Of a stretch of DNA of 64,000 nt, positions 45,349 through 55,453 are shown one piece after another. The stretch is taken from contig CAWCDI010000001.1 of assembly GCA_963794415.1 (NCBI GenBank), forward strand, positions 992,001 through 1,056,000. Reading direction: 5' to 3'. Source of the stretch: CAVPTL01 sp963794415. GTDB lineage: Bacteria > Actinomycetota > Thermoleophilia > Gaiellales > JAICJC01. The position numbers and the translations under genes were made by a program. How positions within the stretch are numbered: the stretch's first letter is position 1; every line of letters begins with the position of its first letter. The notes beneath the pieces were generated by a model, which saw only the letters and a program-made list of their open reading frames with translations, had not been told where the DNA came from and made no database searches.

Positions 45349-47930
45349 TTTGCGTCCAGCCAGGTGGATCCGATGCCGGCGTCCACCTCGAGCGGCGGAT
45401 CGAGCGGGTAGGCCTGGGTCATCTGCTCGATCACCATCTGCTTGACCGCGGTCATCTCGCCGTCCACCACCTCGAACAGCAGCTCGTCGTGGATCTGGAG
45501 CACCAGCCGCGAACGCCGCCCCTGGTCGCGGAGCGCCTGCTGGCTCGAGATCATCGCCACCTTGATGATGTCGGCGGCCGAGCCCTGCATGACCGTGTTC
45601 ACGGCCAGCCGCTCGCCCAGGCTGCGGGTCTGGAACCCCGACGCGCGCAGCTCGGGGATGGGCCGCCGGCGGCCGAAGAGCGTGCTGACGTAGCCGAGCT
45701 CCTTCGCCGAGGCGATCGTGCGCGTCATGAACTCGTTCACCCGGGGAAAGCGGGCGAGGTAGGTGTCGATGTAGGACTGGGCATCATCCTTGGGGATCGA
45801 GAGCTGCTCCGAGAGGCCAAACGCGCTGATGCCGTAGATGATTCCGAAGTTGACCGCCTTCGCGCGGTTTCGCTCCTCGCGGGTGAGGTCTTCCGGCCGC
45901 TTGCCGAGGATCTCGGCCGCCGTCACCCGGTGGATGTCCTCGCCGCGGGCGAACGCATCCTTCAGCGCCGGCTCGTCGGAGAGGTGCGCGAGGATCCGCA
46001 GCTCCACCTGCGAGTAGTCGATCGCCAGCAGCCGCGCCCCCTCCTCGGCCACGAACGCGCCGCGGATCTCACGCCCGAGCGGCGTGCGGATGGGGATGTT
46101 CTGGAGGTTCGGGCGGATCGACGAGAGTCGGCCCGTGGCAGCCGTCGTCTGGCTGAACGTGGTGTGCAGGCGGCCGTCGCGGGGGTCCACGAGGCTCGGG
46201 AGCGGCTGCACGTAGGTGTTCAGGAGCTTCGACTGCTCGCGCCAGGCCTCGATCACCTCGACGATGGGATGCAGGTCGCGGATCTTCCCCAGCACGCGCG
46301 AGTCGGTTGAGTATCCGGTCTTGCCCTTGCGGTCGGCCGGCAGCCCGAGGCGCTCGAAGAGCACCTCGCCGAGCTGCTTGGGCGAGCCCAGCGTGAACGG
46401 CCCCCCGGCCAGCTCGTAGGCACGCTCCTCCAGCTCGTCCACCTGGTCGCCGAGCTTCGCGGCGATCTCCCCCAGGCGGTAGACGTCCACCTTGATGCCG
46501 GTGGCCTCCATCTCGGCGAGCACCGAGATCAGCGGCAGCTCGATCTGCCGGTAGAGGCCCAGCATCTCGCGCTCCTCGACCCGGCCCAGCAGCTCGGCAT
46601 GCAGCCGCAGCGCGGCGGCGGCGCATCGCACTCCAGCGGCCAGATCCTCGTCCTCGGACGACACCTCCACCTCGATGCCCAGCTCGCGGGCGAGGTCGTC
46701 GATCTCGTAGCCCGACCGCCCGGGATCCACCAGGTAGGCGGCAAGCGCCGTGTCGCCCGCGGGGTTGAGCCCGGCCAGGTGCAGCCCGTGGGTGATCACG
46801 TCGTGGCGCGCGAGCGCCTCGGCCACGCGCTGGCCGGTGGCAGCCACCACCAGCACCTCGGGGCCGCCCGAGATCGCCCAGCGCTCGCCGGCGATGGGTG
46901 CCAGCCCCACCTCCAGCGGCAAGGCGGCGACCTCGCTCAGGTCGCCCTCGCGCCACTCGGTGACCGTGCGCTCGGTGGGAACGGGGGCCGCGCCCGGGAG
47001 CGCCTCCTCGAGCTCGTCCATGCGCTTGAGGAGCGCGCGGAACTCGAGCCGGCGGAAGAGGTCTGCCATCGTCGAGCGCTCCGGCGGCGCCACCACGACG
47101 TCGTTCAAATCGACGGTGAGCGGCACCTCGCGGTTGATGGTCGCGAGAAACTTGGAGTCGGTCGCATCCTTCGTGTGCGCGCGGATGGTCTCGCGCCGCT
47201 TCTCGCCCGAGACCGCATCGACGTTGGCGAGCACGCCCTCGACCGACCCGAACTGGATCAACAGCTCGGCCGCCGTCTTCTCCCCGATGCCGGGGACGCC
47301 GGGGATGTTGTCGGAGGTGTCGCCCTTGAGGGCGATGAAGTCCGGGATCTGCGCCGGGGTGATGCCGTAGCGCTGGGTGATGCGGTCGGGGGTGTACACC
47401 ACCACGTCGGCCACCCCGCGCGGCGTCATCATGATGCACACCTGGTCGGAGGCGAGCTGAAACGCGTCGCGGTCGGTGGAGACCACGCACACGTTGTGAC
47501 CGGCCTCCTCGAACTGGCGCGAGAGCGTGCCGATCACGTCGTCGGCCTCCATCCCCTCCGCCCGCACGTTGCGGTACCCGAAGGCCTCGACGATGGGCTC
47601 GAAGAACGGCTGCTGCAGCTTCAGGAGCTCCGGCGTGGGCTTCCGGTGGGCCTTGTACTCGGGCGACATCGCAAGGCGTGCGGCAGAGCGCTCGTCCCAC
47701 GCCACCAGCACGGTGCTGGGCCGGTAGTCCATCAGCAGCTTCATCATCATGTTGGCCATGCCGAGCAGCGCGTTGGTCGGCTGGCCGTCAACGGTCTGGA
47801 GCTCTTCCGGCAGCGCATAGAACGCGCGATACGTGAGGCCGTTGCCGTCCACCAGGAACACGTCGCAGCGGCGAGCAGGCTCGTCGTCGAGGTTGATGTC
47901 CTTGGGGGCCGTTTGCTTTACCGTCGCCAT
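45345..47930 (-). CDS. polA: DNA polymerase I
   Basis: This 861-residue protein has an N-terminal 5'-3' exonuclease (DVFLVDGNGLTYRAFYALPEEL, and KGDTSDNIPGVPGIGEKTAAELL), a central 3'-5' exonuclease-like domain whose catalytic acidic residues are largely missing, and the A-family polymerase. Polymerase motifs A (LLAIDYSQVELRILAHLSDE), B (RNRAKAVNFGIIYGISAFGLSEQL) and C (LVLQIHDELLFEV) are intact. It fills gaps in repair and removes Okazaki primers. ATG at 47930, divergent from the malic enzyme gene with only 47 bases between them. Confidence 0.97.
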   Translation of the reverse strand: MATVKQTAPKDINLDDEPARRCDVFLVDGNGLTYRAFYALPEELQTVDGQPTNALLGMANMMMKLLMDYRPSTVLVAWDERSAARLAMSPEYKAHRKPTPELLKLQQPFFEPIVEAFGYRNVRAEGMEADDVIGTLSRQFEEAGHNVCVVSTDRDAFQLASDQVCIMMTPRGVADVVVYTPDRITQRYGITPAQIPDFIALKGDTSDNIPGVPGIGEKTAAELLIQFGSVEGVLANVDAVSGEKRRETIRAHTKDATDSKFLATINREVPLTVDLNDVVVAPPERSTMADLFRRLEFRALLKRMDELEEALPGAAPVPTERTVTEWREGDLSEVAALPLEVGLAPIAGERWAISGGPEVLVVAATGQRVAEALARHDVITHGLHLAGLNPAGDTALAAYLVDPGRSGYEIDDLARELGIEVEVSSEDEDLAAGVRCAAAALRLHAELLGRVEEREMLGLYRQIELPLISVLAEMEATGIKVDVYRLGEIAAKLGDQVDELEERAYELAGGPFTLGSPKQLGEVLFERLGLPADRKGKTGYSTDSRVLGKIRDLHPIVEVIEAWREQSKLLNTYVQPLPSLVDPRDGRLHTTFSQTTAATGRLSSIRPNLQNIPIRTPLGREIRGAFVAEEGARLLAIDYSQVELRILAHLSDEPALKDAFARGEDIHRVTAAEILGKRPEDLTREERNRAKAVNFGIIYGISAFGLSEQLSIPKDDAQSYIDTYLARFPRVNEFMTRTIASAKELGYVSTLFGRRRPIPELRASGFQTRSLGERLAVNTVMQGSAADIIKVAMISSQQALRDQGRRSRLVLQIHDELLFEVVDGEMTAVKQMVIEQMTQAYPLDPPLEVDAGIGSTWLDAK

Positions 47931-47935
47931 CGGAA

Positions 47936-47966
47936 TTGACAGCGTACCGAAGCAGTGCCCGATAGG
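47936..47966 (+). promoter_or_regulatory. Possible promoter of the malic enzyme gene
   Basis: TTGACA at 47936-47941 is followed by CGATAG or GATAGG near 47960, with a spacer of 18 or 19 bases. Transcription would then begin only a few bases before the ATG at 47978, giving an almost leaderless mRNA. The -10 is a poor match, so this is tentative. Confidence 0.35.
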
Positions 47967-47977
47967 CTTCGGCGGTC

Positions 47978-49426
<1,449 letters not shown>

Positions 49427-49429
49427 CGC

Positions 49430-49468
49430 GCGGTGCATGGAAGGTGCCACGCACCTTCCATGCACCGC
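49430..49468. terminator. Bidirectional hairpin between malic enzyme and glnA
   Basis: GCGGTGCATGGAAGGTGC and GCACCTTCCATGCACCGC are perfect 18-base arms with the loop CAC, between two convergent genes. No T-run follows on either side, so it may act as a hairpin that blocks both transcripts or protects their 3' ends rather than as a classical terminator. Confidence 0.65.
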
Positions 49469-49486
49469 TCTCAGCGGTTCAGCGCC

Positions 49487-50812
49487 TCAGTACTTGTCGA
49501 GGTACTGCTCGAGCTCCCACATGCTGACCTGCTGGATGTAGTCAGCCCACTCCTCGCGCTTCAGCCGCAGGAACTCGCTGAAGATGTGGTCGCCGAGAGC
49601 CGACTTCAGCACCGCGTCGGCCTCGAGCGCGTCCAGCGCCGACGAGAGATCCTTCGGCAGGCTGGTGATGCCCAGGCCGGCCGACTCCTCGTCGGTCAGG
49701 TGGTAGATGTTGCGGTTGACCGGAGCCGGCGGGCTCGCCGCGTCCTTGATGCCCGAGAGCCCTGCCTCGAGCATGCATGCCAGCGCCAGGTACGGGTTGG
49801 CGGTGGGGTCCGGTGTGCGCAGCTCGATGCGGGTCGACTGACCGCGCTTGGCCGGCACGCGGATGGCGGCAGAGCGGTTGCCCGGCGACCACGCGATGTA
49901 CACGGGGGCCTCGTAGCCAGGGACGAGGCGCTTGTAGGAGTTGACGGTGGGGTTCGCCACCGCGGTGATGCCCGGAAGGTGGTTCAGGATGCCGGCGATG
50001 TACGAGTAGGCGACCGGGGAGAGCCCCAGCTCGCCGGACGTGTCCACGAAGGCATTCTCCGAGCCGAGTGCGAGCGACTGGTTGACGTGCATGCCCGAGC
50101 CGTTCTCGCCGTGGAGCGGCTTCGGCATGAACGTGGCGTGCATCCCGTGCTGGGCGGCGATCACCTTGACGACCATCCGGAACGTGATGAGGTTGTCGGC
50201 GGTGGTGAGCGCGTCGTCGTGCCGGAAATCGATCTCGTGCTGGGCGATGGCGACCTCGTGGTGTGCAGCCTCGAGGTTGAAGCCCATCTGCTGGAGGGTG
50301 AGCTCGATGTCGCGCCGGCAGTCCTCGCCGCGGTCCATCGGGGCGACGTCGAAGTAGGTCGCGGTGTCGTGCGGATCGATGGTGGGATTGCCCTCCTCGT
50401 CCAGCTTGAAGAGGAAGAACTCGGCCTCGGGGCCGACGTTCATCGTGTAGCCCAGGTCGGCAGCGTTCTTCAGCACGCGCTTGAGGTTGGAACGAGGGTC
50501 CCCCGCGAACGGCTGGCCGTCAGGATCGGCTACGTCGCAGATCAGGCGTGCGGTGCGAGACTCGCTGCTCCCTCTCCAGGGCAGCACGGCATACGTGGTC
50601 GGGTCGGGCAGGAAATACATGTCGGACTGCTCGATCTGCTTGAAACCACGAATCGATGACCCGTCGAACATCAACTCGTTGTTGAGCGCCTTGCCCAGCT
50701 CCTCGACCGGGATCGAGACGTTCTTGACGGCGCCGTAGGGCTCGGTGAACTGCAGCCGGATGAACGCGACATTGTCGCGGCGGCAGTTCTCCATGACCTC
50801 CTGATTGTCCAT
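49487..50812 (-). CDS. glnA: Glutamine synthetase, type I alpha
   Basis: This 441-residue enzyme makes glutamine from glutamate and ammonia with ATP. It has NELMFDGSSIRGF, the metal site GPEAEFFLF, GHGMHATFMPKPL-like MHATFMPKPLHGENGSGMHVNQSL, NPTVNSYKRLVPGYEAPVYIAW and RIELRTPDPTANPYLALA. Its length and C terminus (SMWELEQYLDKY) match the alpha type, which lacks the adenylylation tyrosine motif of the beta type. Regulation is therefore probably by feedback or a repressor. A strong ribosome site (GAAGGAGCAAA) precedes the ATG at 50812. Confidence 0.96.
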   Translation of the reverse strand: MDNQEVMENCRRDNVAFIRLQFTEPYGAVKNVSIPVEELGKALNNELMFDGSSIRGFKQIEQSDMYFLPDPTTYAVLPWRGSSESRTARLICDVADPDGQPFAGDPRSNLKRVLKNAADLGYTMNVGPEAEFFLFKLDEEGNPTIDPHDTATYFDVAPMDRGEDCRRDIELTLQQMGFNLEAAHHEVAIAQHEIDFRHDDALTTADNLITFRMVVKVIAAQHGMHATFMPKPLHGENGSGMHVNQSLALGSENAFVDTSGELGLSPVAYSYIAGILNHLPGITAVANPTVNSYKRLVPGYEAPVYIAWSPGNRSAAIRVPAKRGQSTRIELRTPDPTANPYLALACMLEAGLSGIKDAASPPAPVNRNIYHLTDEESAGLGITSLPKDLSSALDALEADAVLKSALGDHIFSEFLRLKREEWADYIQQVSMWELEQYLDKY

Positions 50813-50876
50813 TTTGCTCCTTCGGGGCTGGCGGGTGAAGCGGAAAGTCTAAACACTCTCCCGGATGCTTGCTCCG

Positions 50877-52040
50877 TCACACGTTTTCTGACGCCACCGC
50901 GATCTCCTCGGTCACTTCCACGAGGTCGTGGTTGGCGTTGTAGACCTGCAGCTGGCGCTGAGCACCCGATCCGTTCTCGAGGATCCACTCCACCCGGGCG
51001 AGCTCGCTCGAGCAGCCGAGCTGCTTCGCCACCGGCTTCAGCTCACGCAGGCGACGGCGGGCGAGCGTCGCGGCAGGAGTCTTCACCCGCTTCCCCGCGG
51101 CCAGATCCATGAGCGGCGCGTCCAGGCCGTAGCGGGCCGCGAGCCACTTGTTCTCGGCCAGGAGCATGCGGTGGTGCGAGGGCGTCCGGTCGCCGGCCTC
51201 GAACCGGTCGACGAGCAGCTTCACGAGGCACTGGACGTAGGCGGCGAGCGCAGTTGCGTCCTCCACCCTGGTCTGCACGTCCATCACCCGGATCTCGAGC
51301 GTGCCGAACCGCGGATGCGGGCGGACGTCCCACCACAGGTGCGTGTAGTCGCCGATGGCGCCCGTGGCCTCCATGAAGCCCACCGCGTCGGCGTAGTCCT
51401 CGTAGCTCTCGAACCGCGGCGGCAGGCCGCTTCGCGGGAACGCGGCGAACACCGCGGCCCGCGTTGAGTGAAGGCCGCTGACCTCGCCGCGCCAGAAGGG
51501 CGAGTTGGCAGAGAGCGCGAGGAGCACCGGCAGCTCGATGAGGACGCCCTCCATCACCGCGAGGCAGGCCTCGGGGCTGGGGACGGCGACGTGCACGTGC
51601 ATGCCGAAGACCAGCTCGCGCCGGGCGATGTACTGGAGCATCTCGACCAGCTGGCGGTACCGGTCGCGGGCGGTGATCTTCTGCTGCTCGTAGAGCGAGA
51701 AGGGATGCGTGGCGGCCGCGCCGAGCCGCATCTCGTGGGCGCGGGCGCGCTCGGCCACCCAGCGGCGCAGCTTTCGTAGCTCCCGGTCTGCCTCGCCGAC
51801 GGTGGTGCAGACCACGGTGCCCGACTCGAGCACGCACTGCATCAGCTCGGGCTTCAGCTGGTGCTCGAAGCCGGCCTCGATCGCCTCGTCCAGCAGCCGC
51901 TCTACGCCGGAGACCAACTCGAACCCGGCAGCGTCGAGAAGCATGTACTCCTCCTCCACGCCCACGGTCAGTGCGGGCCCGTCACCGAAATGGTGATCGA
52001 GCACGCTGGAGCGCGCTGCACCCTGAGACTGACCCGCCAT
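50877..52040 (-). CDS. Carboxylate-amine ligase, YbdK/GCS2 family
   Basis: This 387-residue ATP-grasp-like ligase of the glutamate-cysteine ligase 2 family begins FGDGPALTVGVEEEYMLLDAAGFELV. It has ELMQCVLESGTVVCTTV, MHVHVAVPSPEACLAVM, LPVLLALSANSPFWRG and RPHPRFGTLEIRVMDVQTRVEDA. Family members make glutamylcysteine weakly or other amide bonds. In an actinobacterium it may make a thiol precursor, but that is inference. The start is ATG 52040, 25 bases from the divergent tRNA. Confidence 0.92.
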   Translation of the reverse strand: MAGQSQGAARSSVLDHHFGDGPALTVGVEEEYMLLDAAGFELVSGVERLLDEAIEAGFEHQLKPELMQCVLESGTVVCTTVGEADRELRKLRRWVAERARAHEMRLGAAATHPFSLYEQQKITARDRYRQLVEMLQYIARRELVFGMHVHVAVPSPEACLAVMEGVLIELPVLLALSANSPFWRGEVSGLHSTRAAVFAAFPRSGLPPRFESYEDYADAVGFMEATGAIGDYTHLWWDVRPHPRFGTLEIRVMDVQTRVEDATALAAYVQCLVKLLVDRFEAGDRTPSHHRMLLAENKWLAARYGLDAPLMDLAAGKRVKTPAATLARRRLRELKPVAKQLGCSSELARVEWILENGSGAQRQLQVYNANHDLVEVTEEIAVASENV

Positions 52041-52064
52041 CGCCGGGTTGTACCATGTCCCCGC

Positions 52065-52150
<86 letters not shown>

Positions 52151-52254
52151 GCGTCGGCCACCACGGCTCGAACACGCCGGGCAGCCTGGGTGAAAGTGTG
52201 ACCATTCTTACCTAAAGGTAAAGTTTGTGCCCGTCTGCGCCGATCACCCCCTCG

Positions 52255-53370
52255 ATGCGCACCGTCCGGGCACTGACGAGCCTCCGGCAGCGATGGGCGC
52301 CTCCGTTGTGGCTCGCGCAATGGGGCTTCTGCCTCCTGGCAGGCCCTGCCCTGGCGGCGATGTCTCTCAGGGACGCGGATCGCAAGGGCGATTTCCTGCT
52401 GGACTTCCACTACGCATTTCGCCCCGCAGGCCAGGCCGTGCTCTCCGGCGCGTCGCCCTACGTCCCGCTCCAGGACCTCCACGCCCAGCTCCTGCCGTTC
52501 GTCTATCCCGCAGTCACGGCGTGGATCTTCGTCCCGTTTGCCGCGCTTCCCTACGGCCTCGCGGCGTTCATCTACTTCACCCTCTCGGTCGCCGTCATCT
52601 GGGCGGGCCTGGCGGTGCTGGGCGTGCGCGATCCGCGGTGTTACACCGTCATCGGGTTCTGGCCGATGGTGCTCGACGACCTGCACACCGGCGCGGTCAG
52701 CGGCGCCATCTTCCTCGGGATCGCAGTCGCGTGGCGCCTGCGCGACCGCGCAGGCGGGCCGGTGATCCTGGCGCTGGCCGCCGCGGTGAAGCTCTTCATC
52801 TGGCCGCTGGGGTTCTGGCTGCTGCTCACGGGGCGCCTCCGCGCGGCCGTGATGGCGGCGCTCGCCGGCGGCGCCTTGCTGGTGATTCCCTGGGCGGCCA
52901 TCCGGTGGGACGGCGCCGCCGACTACCCCGCCATGCTCCGCCGCCTCACCGCCGAGGAGGGCCACCAGAGCTTCGCGCTGAGCGCGCTCACCCACGCGCT
53001 CGGCCTGCCGTCGGCAGCGACGTACGTGCTCGCCGCCGCCCTCGTGCTGCCCGGGCTGATGCTGGTCACCGACCCCGATCCCGACACGCGCGACCGGGGC
53101 GTGATCACCGGCTGCCTCGTGCTCGCGCTCGCGGTGACGCCCATCATCTGGGAGCAGTACCTGGTGGTGCTGCTCCTGCCGATCGCGCTGGTCGCGCCGC
53201 GGCTGAGCTGGCTCTGGTGGGTGCCGGCGCTGATGCTGGTCATCCCCTACCGCCATCCGGACGGCTCGCTCTTCGCGCTGAGCGTGTTCTGGGCCGTGAC
53301 CACCGTGATCGCGGCGGCGGGGTACGGCTTGACAATGCCCCGGCTCAGGTGGTTGAGTCAAGCGTATTAG
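52255..53370 (+). CDS. GT87-like (DUF2029) polytopic membrane protein
   Basis: This 371-residue membrane protein has about ten helices. The early loop contains DFHYAFRPAGQAVLSGASPYVP, with the acidic residue typical of GT-C glycosyltransferases of the GT87/DUF2029 type, which add mannose or arabinose to lipid-linked acceptors in actinobacteria. Further landmarks are FVYPAVTAWIFVPFAALPYG and LALAAAVKLFIWPLGFWLLL. ATG at 52255 is preferred to a TTG at 52225. It is followed by a TetR gene. The sugar and acceptor are unknown. Confidence 0.8.
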   Translation: MRTVRALTSLRQRWAPPLWLAQWGFCLLAGPALAAMSLRDADRKGDFLLDFHYAFRPAGQAVLSGASPYVPLQDLHAQLLPFVYPAVTAWIFVPFAALPYGLAAFIYFTLSVAVIWAGLAVLGVRDPRCYTVIGFWPMVLDDLHTGAVSGAIFLGIAVAWRLRDRAGGPVILALAAAVKLFIWPLGFWLLLTGRLRAAVMAALAGGALLVIPWAAIRWDGAADYPAMLRRLTAEEGHQSFALSALTHALGLPSAATYVLAAALVLPGLMLVTDPDPDTRDRGVITGCLVLALAVTPIIWEQYLVVLLLPIALVAPRLSWLWWVPALMLVIPYRHPDGSLFALSVFWAVTTVIAAAGYGLTMPRLRWLSQAY

Positions 53371-53374
53371 TCAG

Positions 53375-54052
53375 ATGACCAACAGCGATCCACGCGAGCG
53401 CATCCTCGATGCGTCGGAGCGGATCCTCGCGCGAAACGGCCGGGCGGGGCTCACGACCAGGCGGATCGCCGCAGAGGCCGGGCTCAACCACGGCCTCGTG
53501 CACTACCACTTCGGCTCGATCCAGACGGTCGAGCTGGCCACTGCGCTTCGGTTCTTCCCCCGGCTCATCGCAGCCCGCACGAAGGCGCTCGAGGGCGCCG
53601 GCCCCTTCGCCGGGCGATGGCAGCAGTGCACCCGGGCGCTGGCCGCCGAGATCCAGTCGGGTGATGCCCGCATCGACGCCGAGCTCCGCGCGCTCGCGTG
53701 GGACAGGGCCGAGCTGCGCGCGCTCTGCGCCGAGGCCGCCGATCAGTGGAGAGCCGTGCTCGATCGCGCGTTTCGCGACGCGGCGGCCGAGTATGGCCTC
53801 ACGGCCGCGGCGGTGGATCCGATGGCGACGCTCGTCGCGACGTTCACGACCGGCATGAGCGCAGAGCGGCTTGCGGGAATCACCGCGGGCCATGCGGCGC
53901 TCCTCGACTGGGTTCAGGGCGTGATCGAGTCGCTCGCGGGCTCAGGTGCCCATGGCGAAGCGCGTGCCGAGGCCGAGATCGTCCTGGGCGATGCGGCCCA
54001 GCAGGATCCGCTCGATGGCGATCCGCTGCTCGCCGTCGAGGGCGAGGAATGA
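53375..54052 (+). CDS. TetR-family transcriptional regulator
   Basis: This 225-residue regulator has the N-terminal helix-turn-helix RERILDASERILARNGRAGLTTRRIAAEAGLNHGLVHYHFGS, clearly of the TetR family, followed by an all-helical ligand domain. It starts 4 bases after the stop of the GT87-like gene and may control it. The end, about 37 residues, overlaps the convergent PilZ gene by 111 bases, so the real stop might lie earlier than 54052, but no in-frame stop supports this. Confidence 0.9.
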   Translation: MTNSDPRERILDASERILARNGRAGLTTRRIAAEAGLNHGLVHYHFGSIQTVELATALRFFPRLIAARTKALEGAGPFAGRWQQCTRALAAEIQSGDARIDAELRALAWDRAELRALCAEAADQWRAVLDRAFRDAAAEYGLTAAAVDPMATLVATFTTGMSAERLAGITAGHAALLDWVQGVIESLAGSGAHGEARAEAEIVLGDAAQQDPLDGDPLLAVEGEE

Positions 54053-54334
54053 GCAGCCGGCGACGGTCTCGTCCGGCTCGGATCCCTGCCTGACCGACGA
54101 GACGACCACCTCGGCGCTCAGCGGCACCTCGAAGAGGCGGCCGGTGAGCGTCAGCCGGTCACCGGTCCAGAGCTTGCCTGTGACGACCAGCCCTGCCGCG
54201 TCGCGGGAGATGTCGGTGAGCGTCGCGTAGAGCACCGCTCCGGGTGCTGCCTGGCGGCACGTGACGGCGGTCAGGTTGACCCAGGCGCTTGCGGTTGCGC
54301 GGGGTGTCGAACGGCGGTCTGGAGTCGAGTCCAT
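53942..54334 (-). CDS. PilZ domain protein
   Basis: This 130-residue protein has the PilZ pattern. RRSTPRATASAWVNL provides the RxxxR motif, and ATLTDISRDAAGLVVTG gives the D-x-S motif with the glycine one residue later than usual. VVVSSVRQGSEPDETVAGCSFLALD and the C-terminal IERILL complete the barrel. Cyclic di-GMP binding is plausible. ATG at 54334. The 3' end overlaps the TetR gene, which is unusual and suggests that one gene's end is misplaced. Confidence 0.8.
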   Translation of the reverse strand: MDSTPDRRSTPRATASAWVNLTAVTCRQAAPGAVLYATLTDISRDAAGLVVTGKLWTGDRLTLTGRLFEVPLSAEVVVSSVRQGSEPDETVAGCSFLALDGEQRIAIERILLGRIAQDDLGLGTRFAMGT

Positions 54335-54409
54335 GGGCTGGTCATCGGCTTTCGACCTCGATCCCTCAATACCTGTAAGAGTGACGTCTCGTGCTGCTAC
54401 CTTGCCGCA

Positions 54410-55444
54410 ATGCGAATTGGAATGCTCACCGGCGGCGGCGACTGCCCGGGCCTGAATGCCGTGATCCGGGCGGTCACGCGGAAGTCCCTCGACGACGGTC
54501 ACGAGGTGGTCGGCGTCCAGCACGGCTGGCGCGGAATGGTCGAGGGCCAGACCCGGCCGCTCACCTCGCGCGACATCGGCGGGATCCTGCCCCGGGGCGG
54601 CACCATCCTCAAGACCTCGCGCACCAATCCGTTCGATCAGCCGGACGGCGCGCAGCGGGTGCTCGAGAACCTGAAAGCGCTCGACGCGCTCGTCGCGATC
54701 GGCGGCGAGGACACGCTGGGCGTCGCGAGCCGGCTGCACACCGAGTTCGGCGCGCCGGTGGTCGGGGTGCCGAAGACGATCGACAACGACCTCTCGGGCA
54801 CCGACTACACGTTCGGGTTCGACACCGCGGTGACCATCGCGACCGAGGCCATCGACCGGCTGCACTCCACGGCCGAGTCCCACGACCGCGTGATGGTGTG
54901 CGAGGTGATGGGCCGCCACACGGGCTGGATCGCCGTGATGAGCGGCATCGCGGGCGGCGCCGACGTGATCCTCATCCCGGAGATCCCCATCACCGTCGAG
55001 CGGTGCTGCCAGCTGATCGAGCAGCGCCACTCGAAGGGCAAGGATTTCTCGATCGTGGTGGTCAGCGAGGGCTACCAGCTCACCTACGAGAGCGGCGAGT
55101 CGCACGGCCTGGTCGCCGCGGCCGAGCTCGACAGCTTCGGGCACGCACGCCTCGGCGGCGTCGGCGCGGGCCTCGCAGCCGAGATCGAGGCCGCAACCGG
55201 GTTCGACACGCGGGTCACCGCGCTCGGCCACATCCAGCGCGGCGGCTCGCCCACCGCCCACGACCGCGTGCTCGCCACGCGGTTCGGGCTGAAGGCCGCC
55301 GCGATGGTGCAGGACGGCGAGTGGGGCCACATGGCGGCGCTGCGCGGCGACGACATCATCGCCGTGCCGCTGACCGATGCGGTCGCGCAGCTCAAGCTGG
55401 TGCCCCAGTCGCTCTACGACCAGGCGAGCGCCTTCTTCGGCTGA
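54410..55444 (+). CDS. 6-phosphofructokinase, pyrophosphate-type signature
   Basis: This 344-residue enzyme phosphorylates fructose-6-phosphate at the committed step of glycolysis. GGGDCPGLNAVIRA opens it. At the donor site it reads AIGGEDTLG, and VPKTIDNDLSGTDYTFGFDTA has Lys before TIDND. The Asp/Lys pair is the pattern of pyrophosphate-dependent enzymes, whereas ATP enzymes have Gly at both places. EVMGRHTGWIA, PEIPI and GHIQRGGSPTAHDR are intact. It is read alone on the plus strand, away from the PilZ gene. Confidence 0.94.
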   Translation: MRIGMLTGGGDCPGLNAVIRAVTRKSLDDGHEVVGVQHGWRGMVEGQTRPLTSRDIGGILPRGGTILKTSRTNPFDQPDGAQRVLENLKALDALVAIGGEDTLGVASRLHTEFGAPVVGVPKTIDNDLSGTDYTFGFDTAVTIATEAIDRLHSTAESHDRVMVCEVMGRHTGWIAVMSGIAGGADVILIPEIPITVERCCQLIEQRHSKGKDFSIVVVSEGYQLTYESGESHGLVAAAELDSFGHARLGGVGAGLAAEIEAATGFDTRVTALGHIQRGGSPTAHDRVLATRFGLKAAAMVQDGEWGHMAALRGDDIIAVPLTDAVAQLKLVPQSLYDQASAFFG

Positions 55445-55453
55445 GCCGCCGGG

